Assembly: GCA_945859605.1 (NCBI GenBank)
Contig: OX243811.1
Span: 68,254,427 to 68,318,426 of the forward strand
Direction of reading: 5' to 3'
Source of the DNA: Lumbricus rubellus
Lineage: Eukaryota > Annelida > Clitellata > Crassiclitellata > Lumbricidae
Length of the DNA: 64,000 bases
In this document: positions 10,701 to 19,987 of the stretch, piece by piece
How the letters are laid out: every line of letters begins with the position of its first letter
How positions within the stretch are numbered: the stretch's first letter is position 1
Notes under the pieces: generated by a model
The model's database searches: none
Told to the model about the DNA's origin: nothing
What the model saw: only the letters and a program-made list of their open reading frames with translations
Made by a program: the position numbers and the translations under genes

Positions 10701-13341
10701 AATCCGGACAGTCAAAGGAAGCCAGTGAAGGTGCTCAGTCATGAAAGCCGAAATGTGAGAAAAACGAGGGAGGCGAGCAATCAAACGAGCAGATGCATTA
10801 AGTACCGATTGGAGAGGAGCAAGGCGGAGTTTAGGTAGTCCAATGAGTAATGAGTTACAGTAGTCAATGCGAGAACAAATGAAGGCATGGACCAGAGAAG
10901 AAAAAATCGATGAAGAGACAGATCGGCAAATGGCACGTAAACGACGTAGATGATAGAAGCTGGACCGAGAAATATTAGCAATATGTGTAGAGAAGGAAAG
11001 AGTATTGTCAATAGTAACACCCAGGTCACGGACATTTGCCACGAAAGTAAATTGAGGAAAGTGCTTGGCAAGTAAAACGTAATTAAGCTTATTAAGCTGT
11101 TGACGAGTGCCCAACCAAATCAACTGAGTCTTGGAAGAGTTAAGCGACAGACGATTTGAGGACATCCAAGAGTTGAGATCAGCAGAAAGAGATTCAATAG
11201 ACTGGCAGAGAGCAAGTTGTTGGTAAGAGGAGCCATGAACAAAAGTTTGAACATCATCAGCATAAAGGTGACCAGAGGCTGAGTGCTTAGCAAACAGAAG
11301 AGGAATATCAGCTGTAAACAAGATATAAAGAAGTGGACCCAGTACGGATCCTTGAGGAACTCCAAATTTAACAGGAACCCATGAGGTGCGAGAATCATCT
11401 AGTAGAACTATTTGGGTACGATCAGTAAGATATGAACGAAACCAAAGAAGAGGAAGGCCGCTAAGACCAAAAGAAGTTTCAAGACGATGCAGTAGAATAT
11501 CAAGGTCTACCATATCAAATGCTGAAGATGCATCAAAAAGAGCCAGAAGAGTACTCTGTGATTTATCCATAGCAGAATAGATGTCAGAAAGAAGAGAAAG
11601 AAGAGCAGTTTCAGTCGAGTGGTGAGCTCTAAAACCAGATTGTCTGGAAGGTAGAAGGCCCGATTGCTCAAGATAAGGGAGCAGTTGCAAAGAAACAAAG
11701 ATACTGTCCCTGATGCCAAGTTTTCAGGTTTATGATGATGGAACGATACTTTGAGAAGTTCTCTGTGAGAACGTCTCCTCAATATGGGGGGCTTGGAACC
11801 TTGAAGCTATCTTCTGTCCCCTAACTTGCGATATTACCGCTAACGATACTGTAATCGGCATCGCCTTCTCAATATTAGATGCAGACATTTAAATAATGTC
11901 CTTATAATGTTGTATTTGTTAATAATAATTATGCATGGCGTTGTTGGAAACAAGTTGACCAATGAACAGACACAGAATGTTCAAGTGGTGAAGATAAAAC
12001 ATGTCTGTAAGCTGATGCAGCAAAACTTGCAAATGTGGCATATGATGCGGGCAGCGGTGCGCATGGCCCTATTTAAGGAATAAGGACCCTACCCGACAAA
12101 CTGGAAGTTCATAATATATGGCACTGCAGCAGCGTCTTGTGAAACTACAAATACATGAACAAGTGTTGTAATTTAAAAATAAGAATAACAATTTAAGCAG
12201 AGAATTACTTTCATCGATCCAATTTCAATTTAGGCGAATACTACGGTAAATATCAAACACAACCCTCCTGGTGTATTCATGATACATGTATTCCGGAATA
12301 ATTCCCCGTTCCTGCAGCCCAACATGAAATGGAACTGACATACATGTAGGTATTTCGTCAACATGTCACTAAACGCACCCCTTTGAATGTACATTTTGAA
12401 TGTTCCGTTGCCAGCCTTTATATACAGCAGGCGTCAACAGAAACCAACCGAGATCCTGCGTGGCCGAGTGGGTTGTAGCCCGCTCGCCGCGCCGGTGTAA
12501 AGGTTTCAGATTACCCCCTCCTAAACATTACCCCCCTGCAAACTGTAATTTGTATCAATCATCGCATTTATTGCACTACAAATATGAGAAAAATCATCCC
12601 GCTTCATGTTTTGGCCTGAAGATTTTCAACCGTCATCCCACTTCGTGGTTTGTTATCAATATTTTCATCTGCAACTAAAATACTAATCGACGCTGAAGTT
12701 TACATGGAGAAAATGGCTTCGAGGCTATTATTTTTTCCCCGATCAAAATATTGATTACAAACCACGAAGTGGGATGACGGATGAAAATCTTCAGACCAAA
12801 AACAGGAAGCGGGATGATTTTTCAGATTTTTTAGTCCAATAAATGGGATGATTCATGCAAATCTAGTTTCCGGGGGGTAATCTGAAACCGGTTTCAAGTT
12901 ACCGGGGGGGTAATGTTTAGGAGGGGGTAATTTGAAACCTTTACACCCGTGGCTCGGGTTCGATTCCCGGTCAGAGATTAATTTCTCGGATCTTTACTGC
13001 GGGTGGTTCGGTCGCAATATAAACGTGGAGTGTTAGGTTGTACTCTGCCTCCGACACTAATCATCTTCGATATGAAACAGTGTCGTTAAGCCCGAATACA
13101 ACAACAACAGAAACCAACCTGTTGGTGAACGATCCCAGACGAGAAGGTCGTATTCGCTCTGATACCCCACTCTATAATTGGTTCTGAACCCTGAGTCCCA
13201 TTGAACCACAACGGTCTTCTCCGGTGTATTGCTATTAACGGTCCTGCCAACCTCGACAACAGTTCCAACATGGCCTTCACCGCCATCCTGATTTTGCCAT
13301 TTCCAATCTGGACCACGAACAACCCTCAGACCAACATCCAT
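4582..13341 (-). CDS. MIB2: MIB2-like E3 ubiquitin ligase, 5' part of gene (exons 1-2)
   Basis: Mind bomb proteins are RING E3 ubiquitin ligases that ubiquitinate Notch ligands and promote their endocytosis. Seen here are the first two coding exons on the minus strand: 13119-13341 (MIB/HERC2 domain) and 4582-4756 (ZZ zinc finger). Splicing them gives ...SPT-G-MKHPN..., with phase 1 on both sides and GT/AG borders, in the domain order expected at the N-terminus of MIB1/MIB2. Wording such as [15 protein letters not shown] and AHAF-like SHAFYRFD is closer to MIB2 than to MIB1. The 8.4-kb intron between them is almost entirely repeats. The second MIB/HERC2 domain, the ankyrin repeats and the RING fingers are not seen, so the gene runs off the left edge. 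Family assignment is strong; MIB2 rather than MIB1 is inference from recalled family sequences. Confidence 0.88.
5175..6376 (-). mobile_element. mariner-like (DD37D) transposon, broken
   Basis: 1202 bp with roughly 75-bp inverted termini starting CAGGGTGCGGCCAAAA and TA on both sides. Minus-strand transposase relics: [14 protein letters not shown] near 6080, then [14 protein letters not shown], then after a frameshift [11 protein letters not shown] and [17 protein letters not shown]. There are 37 residues between the second and third catalytic Asp, so DD37D. A stop and at least one frameshift make it inactive. Confidence 0.88.
6464..6901. mobile_element. MITE with AAGGC-T-rich inverted ends, copy 1
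   Basis: Both ends read AAGGC..TA(A)n followed by TTGTGTTTCCGGTAAC, inverted. The interior has long T/A runs. A half-copy at 7533 carries the same end and right-half sequence. No coding capacity; the superfamily is not clear. Confidence 0.7.
6902..7532. other. intronic DNA with a tRNA-like remnant
   Basis: On the minus strand around 7270-7350, GATTAGCATGCTGG and AGATTCAAATCCC look like A and B boxes of a degraded tRNA-derived SINE. The rest is unremarkable. Confidence 0.3.
7533..7795. mobile_element. MITE copy 2, half element
   Basis: Begins AACTAAGGCC and TTGTGTTTCC, then follows the complement of the right half of the element at 6464-6901 (GGGTAGGTAGGT, ACAAAGTACGTGTTC, AAGCAAGTATAAACTGCC). 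The other half is missing. Confidence 0.65.
7984..8190 (+). repeat. SINE/LINE 3'-end fragments
   Basis: 7987-8056 matches the tail of the SINE at 38409 (GTGAAACTCCGATGCAGTGTCCA ... GAAGGGGCGCTATA). 8110-8180 is a second related tail ending GCGCTATATAAAT. That end is also shared with the CR1/L2-like LINE tails here. Confidence 0.5.
8191..8777. other. purine-rich intronic DNA
   Basis: 8230-8420 is rich in repeated AGAGAGC / GCACAGTGA words with no period I could fix. No gene seen. Confidence 0.3.
8778..9015 (-). pseudogene. unidentified reading-frame remnant, 3' part
   Basis: Minus-strand frame continuing the ORF at 9593-9883 after the foldback insertion is ignored: [14 protein letters not shown]..., then [34 protein letters not shown] and a stop at 8778. 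Composition is protein-like. I do not recognise the family; it may be part of an old transposon or a lost exon. It lies inside MIB2-like intron 1, on the same strand. Confidence 0.45.
9016..9592. mobile_element. foldback element with GGACAAAATGG tips
   Basis: 577 bp flanked by the 9-bp duplication CTTGGATCG (9007-9015 and 9593-9601). Each tip is a short array of a 14-15-bp repeat (GGACAAAATGGTAC) in inverted orientation. The core is a large palindrome centred near 9250: the left arm carries GGAAGCTGGATTGATG words, the right arm their complement. Structure resembles TU/FB foldback elements. No coding capacity. Confidence 0.8.
9593..9883 (-). pseudogene. unidentified reading-frame remnant, 5' part
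   Basis: Minus strand, possibly starting at an acceptor (ATATCCACAG|AAAG): [19 protein letters not shown]..., then [19 protein letters not shown] and [19 protein letters not shown] near 9646 and a frame change precede [12 protein letters not shown], which runs across the foldback insertion site. Either a decayed gene or two exons; unidentified. Confidence 0.45.
9884..10315. other. intronic DNA, nothing recognised
   Basis: No conserved coding stretch or repeat end found apart from the LINE tail microsatellite starting at 10316. Confidence 0.35.
10316..11720 (-). mobile_element. 5'-truncated CR1/L2-like LINE with intact RT frame
   Basis: A minus-strand frame of about 440 codons ending at 10380 covers most of a reverse transcriptase: [50 protein letters not shown] and the catalytic LYADDVQ. 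Then comes the C-terminal [16 protein letters not shown] and WNGLPTIIR ... FLFPG. It is followed by GCGCTTTATAAATCC and a (TAGAA)n tail (10316-10346). The endonuclease and RT start are missing (break near 11700-11720). The lack of stops suggests a fairly recent copy. Confidence 0.9.
11721..12434. other. intronic DNA, nothing recognised
   Basis: Between the LINE and the SINE target duplication. No protein-like frame or repeat seen. Confidence 0.35.
12450..13104 (+). mobile_element. tRNA-derived SINE at the MIB2-like exon 1 donor (carrying a MITE)
   Basis: Head GATCCTGCGTGGCCGAGTGG has an A box and GGGTTCGATTCCC a B box; the body reads GGTTCGGTCGCAATATAAACG and TCCGACACTAATC, ending GTGTCGTTAAGCCC. 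It is flanked by the 15-bp duplication CAACAGAAACCAACC (12435-12449, 13105-13119). The MITE 12496-12945 interrupts it between the two promoter boxes. Same family as 15983-16163 and 32978-33161. Confidence 0.9.
12496..12945. mobile_element. 450-bp palindromic MITE, CCGG target, copy 1
   Basis: Inverted ends TGTAAAGGTTTCA...; arms about 170 bp with blocks such as TTACCCCCTCC and CATCCCACTTCGTGGTTTG, complementary on the other side. Flanks CCGG (12492-12495) and CCCG (12946-12949), a decayed 4-bp duplication. Inserted in the SINE above. Same element at 45948. No coding capacity. Confidence 0.85.
13119..13341 (-). CDS. MIB2: MIB2-like exon 1: MIB/HERC2 domain
   Basis: The exon runs from ATG at 13341-13339 ([15 protein letters not shown]) to 13119, 223 nt ending in phase 1. 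[18 protein letters not shown] and TVVVQWDSG are MIB/HERC2 signatures. The donor reads ACAG|GTTGGT. The frame stays open upstream to about 13422, but human MIB2 also starts only a few residues before this domain and the context AGCATGG is acceptable, so this ATG is preferred. The AG of TTTAG just before CATGG could instead be an acceptor, making this an internal exon. A SINE lies 14 bp inside the intron. Confidence 0.92.
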
Positions 13342-13841
13342 GCTAAAGCAGACTGTACCGATTGAACGTAAATCCTCTTCCGAAAAATAACGTCTTGCAC
13401 AAATCACTACGTAATGATTCAAATAAGAAGGTAGCTGCCTCTACTCAATCGGATCAACGTATTTTAGTTCAATTTTTTTCGTTAAGACGATTTATTTAAT
13501 AACATAACGAAAAAATCAACTGCGAACAGAACCCCAAAATATCATCTTCGAAGATCATAACAAATCGCATTAGAGTGGTCCGCAGTAAATCATGTAACGC
13601 CTGGGATTGGTTGATAAAACTTTCGCTCAATTTGGAAAATAAACAGGCGCTCTCTCTCTCTCCCTCTCCCTCTGAGAATTCTGGGATTTACGGGTATATA
13701 AATAATATATTCGTTTTATTGACAAAATAACCGGTCGACACAACGCGACAGTTAACAAGCATAGACAGAGCAGCGGATTAAAAGCCTAGTAAACGTTTTT
13801 ATACAGCATCCGTGTGATGAAGTTTTTGTTGTTTTTAATGA
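13342..13841 (-). promoter_or_regulatory. presumed 5' region of the MIB2-like gene
   Basis: About 500 bp upstream of the MIB2-like ATG. It contains a CT/CCT tract at 13651-13672 (GA-rich on the gene strand) and an AT-rich stretch TATATAAATAATATA near 13695. No recognised repeat covers most of it. A promoter role is inferred from position only. Confidence 0.25.
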
Positions 13842-14060
13842 TTAGTTCAAATGGATGCGGCCTTGGGCGCAGATTGTATTTGCCAGGAAGTCTATTAGGC
13901 CTAGGCTAATATATGTTAAAAATTTATGAAGAACATGATCCTTGTCTTTAATTATAGCTTTGAAGAGGGCAGCATCAGCAGCCTGTGCCATAGTGTCTGC
14001 TTTAGGGGTAGGCCTATCGGATGGGAGGAACCCTTGGATAGCCACTATTGAATGACGCGA
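13842..14060 (-). mobile_element. LINE-like ORF C-terminal remnant
   Basis: Minus strand reads ADAALFKAIIKDKDHVLHKFL, resembling the last residues of several non-LTR retrotransposon ORFs (ADxxLFxxI...HVLHxxLP) as I recall them. Short and isolated. Confidence 0.4.
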
Positions 14061-14212
14061 TTGACATCAATTTTTCCGACGCTGAAGTAAAACGATCATT
14101 GAAACCCAAAGTATATATTTTCGGATGCTACCATTGAAACCATTGAAATAATTTCGGACTCTAAAGGAGAACATTACCTATATAGATAGCCTATATTGGA
14201 GGGAATTAAAGA

Positions 14213-14372
14213 GCTGCAGAGGAAGGCCTAGACAAAAAAAACTGCTGGACTGGATGATGGAAGAGGGATACAGAGAACTGAAGGACATATAGCCTATGGC
14301 AAAACAGCTGAAACGTGGAGACATTGGACGTTTGGACCTGCCGCTTGGCAGAGAACGTAAAGAATAAGATTA
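14213..14372 (+). mobile_element. LINE 3'-end fragment
   Basis: Plus-strand codons read RGRPRQKKLLDWM-like and, after a frame change, ETLDVWTCRLAEN, similar to the terminal region of RTE-like ORFs such as those at 35.8 and 59.8 kb, followed by an A/T-rich tail. Several stops. Confidence 0.45.
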
Positions 14373-14439
14373 TAATTATTATATCAACTGGTAGAAAGCA
14401 GGCAAATTATTCCGAGGTAATAAGCGTATAGTGCAAGCG

Positions 14440-14895
14440 GGAGCCCATATACCAGGTCGACGGGTCAATTACAACTGATCGAGAAAGCTCGACGCTGTCT
14501 GGTAGCAGATCGAGCGGGTTCGAGAGACCGGCAGCTCCCCATTGACCCAAGAGCGTAAAGCTCGACGGGAGGCTATTTCAGAGACAGGGCGACAGAAATC
14601 AGATAGGCCTATAAGTAGGACGGAGTACAACCATGCATGCAGTGAGGTGCCGCCAGACTGTCCAGACAAGTGCTGCTATTCTGTACGAGATGCGCTGCGA
14701 GACTGGAAGCCAGTGCAAAACACCACGCATGTAAGCAGAGATCGGGGCAAATTTTGGAATATGACCAATAAGCCGGGCAGCAGAGCGCAAGACCCGATCA
14801 AGATCGACGCGCCATATCAGGCTAAGCTAGATGACCAGCAAGAACTGAGCAGCAATGATGCAATTCTGCTGGTTATGAAGGCGTGAACAAGGATG
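14440..14895 (-). mobile_element. CR1/Rex-like LINE C-terminal fragment
   Basis: Minus strand: RSAARLIGHIPKFAPISAYM, LHWLPVSQRISYRIAALVW, then in another frame GLSDFCRPVSEIASRRALRS, i.e. the post-RT region of CR1-group elements with frameshifts. Both ends truncated. Confidence 0.75.
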
Positions 14896-15248
14896 ATCAA
14901 TTGTAGGCTGCTCTGGCGCTGTGTAAGCCTATTGCAGGCTGTCTGTTTTGTTAGTAGTTAAGATATTATTTTTGTCTTCTGTCTTTTATGTTCTTGCGGT
15001 TTGTTTCAATTAGGCTACATAACTGTAGGCTAACCCAGTGGTTTCCGGGCCGTGGCCCGCGAGCCAAAAGTGGCCCGCGAGGTCTCAAAAATGACCCTCG
15101 TCCCTAAAATCGTAATCGCAATCTCGAGACTTCTACAGCGCCCCAAAGGCGAAGTCGCGGGAACCAGCTTATTCACAGGCGCTTACAAGGCCCTAATCAA
15201 AACAAAATCGATAGGCAGCGGGTCAAGTCTGGATCGAGAGCCAGCTAT

Positions 15249-15352
<104 letters not shown>

Positions 15353-15982
15353 ATGGACGACTAAGGTGGGTGATGTTTAGAGTTGAAATGAGGGATGTGA
15401 GGAGAATCGGAATAATAATAATAATAATCTTCGTTTAATAGCTCAATCCGACACACCGCAGAATGATTACAAGTAGCCTACAGGTTATACGAAATACGGC
15501 CCACTATAGCACGACACGCAGGTTGGCTTTACAGAGTGGGTTCGGCTTAACACAACTGGCCTAAGTGCTAGATCACTCCTGGTTCGGCCAAGCCAGAAGT
15601 GGGAGGGGCTATTTTATTGTAACGTAAAACGGGATCTGCCGGTGTATGGTAAGGCACGCGTGTCGCTCCCCGGGAGCGTAAGTTCGGCCTTCGTGGTATT
15701 TCGAAGGACTTACACCACTTCTGCCGACGGCGATTTGAACCAGAGTCACAGAACGTCTTTTCCCCACGAGAAATACTGAAGACACAGAGTTCTTTTCAAT
15801 AGTTTATTAACTCGTCACGATAGCAGCATCGAATCAAACCACACAACGACTGTCTAATTATCACTGCGGAACTGAACCCCAGACTGACCGACTAACTTCA
15901 CAACGCTCACCACTCAGGCTGAACTACTGCGGACTCCGCAACGACTCTCTCTCAGGCTGACCCTCTGCGGCTGACTGACGAT

Positions 15983-16163
15983 CTTGAAATGAAATGTTCA
16001 GGGCTTAACGACACTGTTTCATAGTGTCGGAGGCAGAGAACAACCTCACGCTCCACGTTTATATTGCGACCGAGCCACCCGCTGTAAAGATCCGACCGGG
16101 AATTGAACCCGGGCCGCCGGCGCGGCGAGCGGGCTACAACCCACTCAACCACGCAGGATCTTC
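15983..16163 (-). mobile_element. tRNA-derived SINE
   Basis: Minus-strand copy of the family: GATCCTGCGTGGTTGAGTGG head, GGGTTCAATTCCC B box, tail GTGTCGTTAAGCCCTGAAC. Flanked by ACTGACGAT (15974-15982 and 16164-16172), a clear target duplication. Confidence 0.9.
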
Positions 16164-16199
16164 ACTGACGATATTCCCTCTCGTCCTCTATTTATAGCT

Positions 16200-16440
16200 T
16201 GTCCCAGCCGGGAGGCGGGGCCTAGGGAACACAAGCCGAGGAACAGAAGCCGGGAGGCGGAGCCTAGGGAACACAAGCCGGGAACAGAAGCCGGGAACAC
16301 AAGCCGGGGAACAGAAGCCGAGGAACAGAAGCCGGGGAACAGAAGCCGAGGAACAGAAGCCGGGAGGCGGAGCCTAGGGAACACAAGCCGGGGAATAGAA
16401 GCCGGGAGGCGGAGCCTAGGGAACACAAGCCGAGAGCAGA
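16200..16440. repeat. GGAACAGAAGCCGG minisatellite
   Basis: Imperfect 14-17-bp units of GGGGAACAGAAGCCG / GGGAACACAAGCCGG, mixed with a longer GGGAGGCGGAGCCTA variant that recurs four times. No gene. Confidence 0.85.
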
Positions 16441-16584
16441 ACATGGCCCTGGGGGGGAAATCCAGGGGGACGGCTCAGAGGGAAAATCCCAGGTTCGCTA
16501 TATCATTTTCAGCGGAACCCGAGTCAAGCAACGCAACAGCAAAGCGCCAATGGCAGCTAACAGAAAATTCAAATAATTTTTGCC

Positions 16585-16668
16585 CTGTGCGAGGCTTGAA
16601 CCCGGGTCGCGTGCATGACTCTCAGTTTATCGACCAGCGCCTCTCTCAACTGAGCTACGGACCCACCC
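16585..16668 (-). repeat. tRNA-like sequence (tRNA-derived repeat or pseudo-tRNA)
   Basis: Minus strand: GGGTCCGTAGCTCAGTTGAG (A box) ... CCCGGGTTCAAGCC (B box) at tRNA spacing. The 5' GGGTCCG is not complemented near the 3' end and the anticodon stem is poor, so a functional tRNA is unlikely. Confidence 0.5.
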
Positions 16669-17389
16669 CAAAGAATCAGGTTAGGATTTGGAAGAGCAAA
16701 AATTAATGTTTTCAGTTTGAATTAACGAAAATATTCTAGCCTATAGTCTATAGGCCTATGGCATAATTGACAATTTGGACAGGATAGATTACATAGGCCT
16801 ATTTATTTTCCAATAAATTATTTTATTTTGACGTCTATAAATGACATCAAACATTATATTTTATTCAATTATAACAATTTTTATGCTTTTTGCTAATTAA
16901 ATTTTACCCTTGTGACCCCATAATGTCCTTCTACTAAGAAAAAGTGGCCCTAGTCGTGTCTTCCAACGTAGAAAAATGGCCCTAAAGTCAAAAAGGTTGG
17001 GAACCACTGCTGTAGGCTAACGGTGTAACCATTTGCGGTCTGTCAACCGGATTCTAGAGTAGGCCTATTTTTTCGATGTTTTTACAGCAAGTATCTTTCT
17101 TACTTACGAAATTGATATCTTCTGATTTAATTTTTGAGTCGCGGTAGAATGGTTATAAATAGATCAAAAGGGGAAAACTTAGTGAGTTTTCGTTTTAAGT
17201 TTGGCAAATTCGTAAAAATTTACCTAATCGACTGTACTCTAATTTATTTTGAAACGCCAAGTGAAATGGATAATAGAGATTTAGCCTTGAAAATCAGTGT
17301 AAGACTTGCCTTTAAATTTATTATCCTATTTTTTTTATATCCGATGTTTGTTTCACAGTTATGTATTTATTACGCAGACTAAGACTAAA

Positions 17390-17700
17390 AAAATAAATCC
17401 AACTTCTAGTTTGCCGAGAATCCTTTTCATTCATCCAGCTTCTGTTTATGCAACAATTTGTTCCATAAATCCCACTTCTATTTCGTAAGTCAATATTTTT
17501 CATCAATATAACTTCTATTTCATTGAAAATTATTGTTTATCATTCCAGCTTCAATTTCAGCAGAATGACTGCACTAACCCTAACACTAACCCTAACCGAC
17601 CCTCACGGCGCCTAACCTGAGCCTTAACCGACCCTCACGTGAGAAATCCCGCTTCTATTTCGTCGGAAAATATTTTTCATCGAATTTTTAAGTTTTGGGA
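17390..17700 (-). repeat. core-word array with telomere-like insert
   Basis: Repeated ATCCAGCTTC / ATCCCACTTCTATTTC words every 35-45 bp, the complement of TAGAAGCTGGATTGATG. Interrupted at 17574-17640 by CTAACCCTAACACTAACCC and CCGACCCTCACG blocks. No flanking inverted tip was identified, so it may be a remnant of a foldback element. Confidence 0.65.
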
Positions 17701-17874
17701 GTCGTAAAACACACGAGAACCCAATTTGACCCCACTTGACCATGAAAGTGACTAACTTTGGGCAAAGGGCTGGCAATTTCACCCTCCCCAATAAAAACTC
17801 GAATGAAAACTATCTCAAGAATGTTATTTTAGAACATGTAAAAACTCAACCTTAAGTCGCTATATACTTCCAGT

Positions 17875-18488
17875 GGTAAAAGTGCATTTTAGCGTATTTT
17901 ATTATTTCGAAATCGATATGGTGCATTTTAGCGTATTTTGTTATTTAGCGTATGTATTTACATATTTCGTTGATGAATCGTTATAATTGTTCATATTTCT
18001 TTTGAAAAGTATATTGAAAGCTGGATTGGTGAAAACTTCTTGGTGAAATAGAAGCTGAATTGATGAGAAAACACTTGAGAAATGGAAGGTGGATTAAGGT
18101 ATCTAATGGCTGACATAGCAGCTGGATGGACAAAAATAACGCTCGAGAAATGGAAACGAAACTGATGAAACGATTGCTTGAGAAATAGAAGTTGGATTGA
18201 TGAAAATTATTCCCCTTAAATAGAAGCGGGTTGCTGAAGAGATACTTAATTAAATGAGAGCTTGGCTGATGACAAATAATTGTTATTTAAATAGAATCAG
18301 GATTGATGAAAAAAATTGTTGCTGCAACAGAAGCTGGATTGCCGACAGTGATACATGCCAAGGTATAAGTCGGATTGAGGAAAATAAGCTTACATGCGGA
18401 AGTTCAAAAACGCACACAAACAATAAAATACGCTATTTATTTTGACCTAAGCGGTTTCGAATAAAATACGCTAAAATGCACTTTTACC
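17875..18488. mobile_element. foldback-like element with GGTAAAAGTGCATTTTAGCG tips
   Basis: 614 bp. Inverted ends GGTAAAAGTGCATTTTAGCG (also repeated inside the left arm near 17921); flanked by the 8-bp duplication CTTCCAGT (17867-17874 and 18489-18496). The interior 18014-18390 is an array of TAGAAGCTGGATTGATG-type words in plus orientation about every 40 bp. No coding capacity. Confidence 0.8.
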
Positions 18489-18511
18489 CTTCCAGTTTTG
18501 TTTATGTACAC

Positions 18512-19339
18512 CAGTGCTGTCCAACGTGCGGCCCGCGGGCCGCATGCGGCCCGCGAAGAGATTTCAAGTGGCCCGCCAGAGCATGCTGAATTCTTCCACT
18601 GTGCAATAAATAAAGTAAAGGCCAAAGTCTAGTCAAATTTAACGGGTTTTTAAAAATGATATTGTAATGGTTTCTTGGGTTTGGAAAGCCACAGCAAAGC
18701 CAACTCGACAACTAATAATTTATCTTCTTTCTATCTCGTGGTTAGGCTGCCGTAGTCTATCAAGATAACTGACAAACGATTTCTTGCTTTGAACAATTTT
18801 TAATCCTGTAATCAGCTAAACTTAAACTTGCTGCAACAGTTCATTTCCAATGAGTCCTTGAGTGTTGAAAGGAAACTATCGATAATATTCCATGGACAAA
18901 ACCGATGGGCGGTCTTTGGCTCGTTCTCAGTCGATGACTATTATTAACTGTTTTCTTAGACCGAATTGGCTCTGATTTCGGCTTAGTAACAAGGTGGTGA
19001 TTAACCAAAAAACTGCAACTGGGAGACGAAATGAAGATCTGTTTGCCAGACCGTGGCTGCCACCAGGCTGGGCGACAAAATTAAAATCCAGCTGAGCGCA
19101 TCTAATAATTTTGGTGCTGATCTATAATAATTAATCAAGCATTGTACATGTATACTATTCGTGGTATTATGCACTGTTCATCTAAATTCTAAAAGCTCTT
19201 ACATTGCAAATAATTCCATGAAATAGGTAAACATTATCAGAAAATTTGTTGCCGTTGCTTCTGAGCATATTATTGCGGCCCTCGGCTTCAATGATATTGT
19301 TTCTGCGGCCCACGGGGCCAAAAAGGTTGGACAGCACTG
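18512..19339. mobile_element. non-autonomous hAT, 828 bp
   Basis: Ends CAGTGCTGTCCAACGTGCGG and the complement of CAGTGCTGTCCAACCTTTTT, flanked by an exact 8-bp duplication ATGTACAC (18504-18511 and 19340-19347). Tip, GGCCCGCGGGCC interior and 8-bp target are diagnostic for hAT. No transposase frame. Confidence 0.92.
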
Positions 19340-19347
19340 ATGTACAC

Positions 19348-19598
19348 CTTCAGCGTTTTACCTGTTGTTTTCGGATATAAACGAATATGCAAACATACTT
19401 AAGTCGACGAATTGGAGCCAAAACGACTTAAGGGTATACTTGTACAATCAGGGGGCGAAAATGACTGATTTATTTTTGCAGTGCCGTCAGCGTTGTCATT
19501 GCACGTCTTTTCGTGAGTGTTGGTTAGGTTCAGGTTAGGCGTCTGATAGTACAGTAGTACACGATCGCCGACTTAAGTAAGTGAGTATGTACTTTATT
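19348..19598. other. intergenic DNA with GGTTAGG motif
   Basis: GTTGGTTAGGTTCAGGTTAGGCGTC at about 19518 is the same motif as the degraded minisatellite at 57.6 kb. No gene. Confidence 0.35.
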
Positions 19599-19987
19599 GG
19601 GTAATCTATCGTTTTAGCGTCGGTAATTATTCGCTCGTTGCAGCATTGTTATTTTTAATGAATCCAACTTCTAGTTCGGAGAGAATATTTTTAATCAATC
19701 CAGCTTATGCTTAGACAAGAATTGGTTTGATCAATCCCGCTTCTATTTCGTTGAAATATCTTTCATCAATAACACTTTTATTTAATTTAAAATTATTGTT
19801 CATCAATTCAGCTTCAATTTCAGCAAGATTGTTTTCATTAATCCCTGTTCTATGTCAGTAGAAATTACTTTCATCAATCCCGCTTCTATTTCGAAATAAT
19901 TCTTTTCGTCAATCCGACTTGTCTTCTGCTAACACTGAAACCCATGCAATGGCGAATAATTACCGATGCTAAAACGATATATTACCC
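19599..19987. mobile_element. foldback-like element with GGTAATCTATCGTTTTAGCG tips
   Basis: Inverted ends GGTAATCTATCGTTTTAGCG followed by TCGGTAATTATTCGC, complement at 19949-19987. The interior is an array of the core word in minus orientation (ATCAATCCAGCTT, ATCAATCCCGCTTCTATTTCG). No exact target duplication could be fixed. Confidence 0.7.

Noticed and set aside
13842..14045. Independent small host gene
   Set aside because: HVLHKFL ending looks like the tail of a non-LTR retrotransposon ORF.
16585..16668. Functional tRNA gene
   Set aside because: A and B boxes are present but the acceptor stem does not pair and no clear anticodon stem-loop forms.
17390..18390. CRISPR-like pattern: conserved words with variable spacers of similar length
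   Set aside because: The repeats are degenerate, occur in both orientations within inverted tips, and the DNA is animal nuclear with introns; no cas genes.
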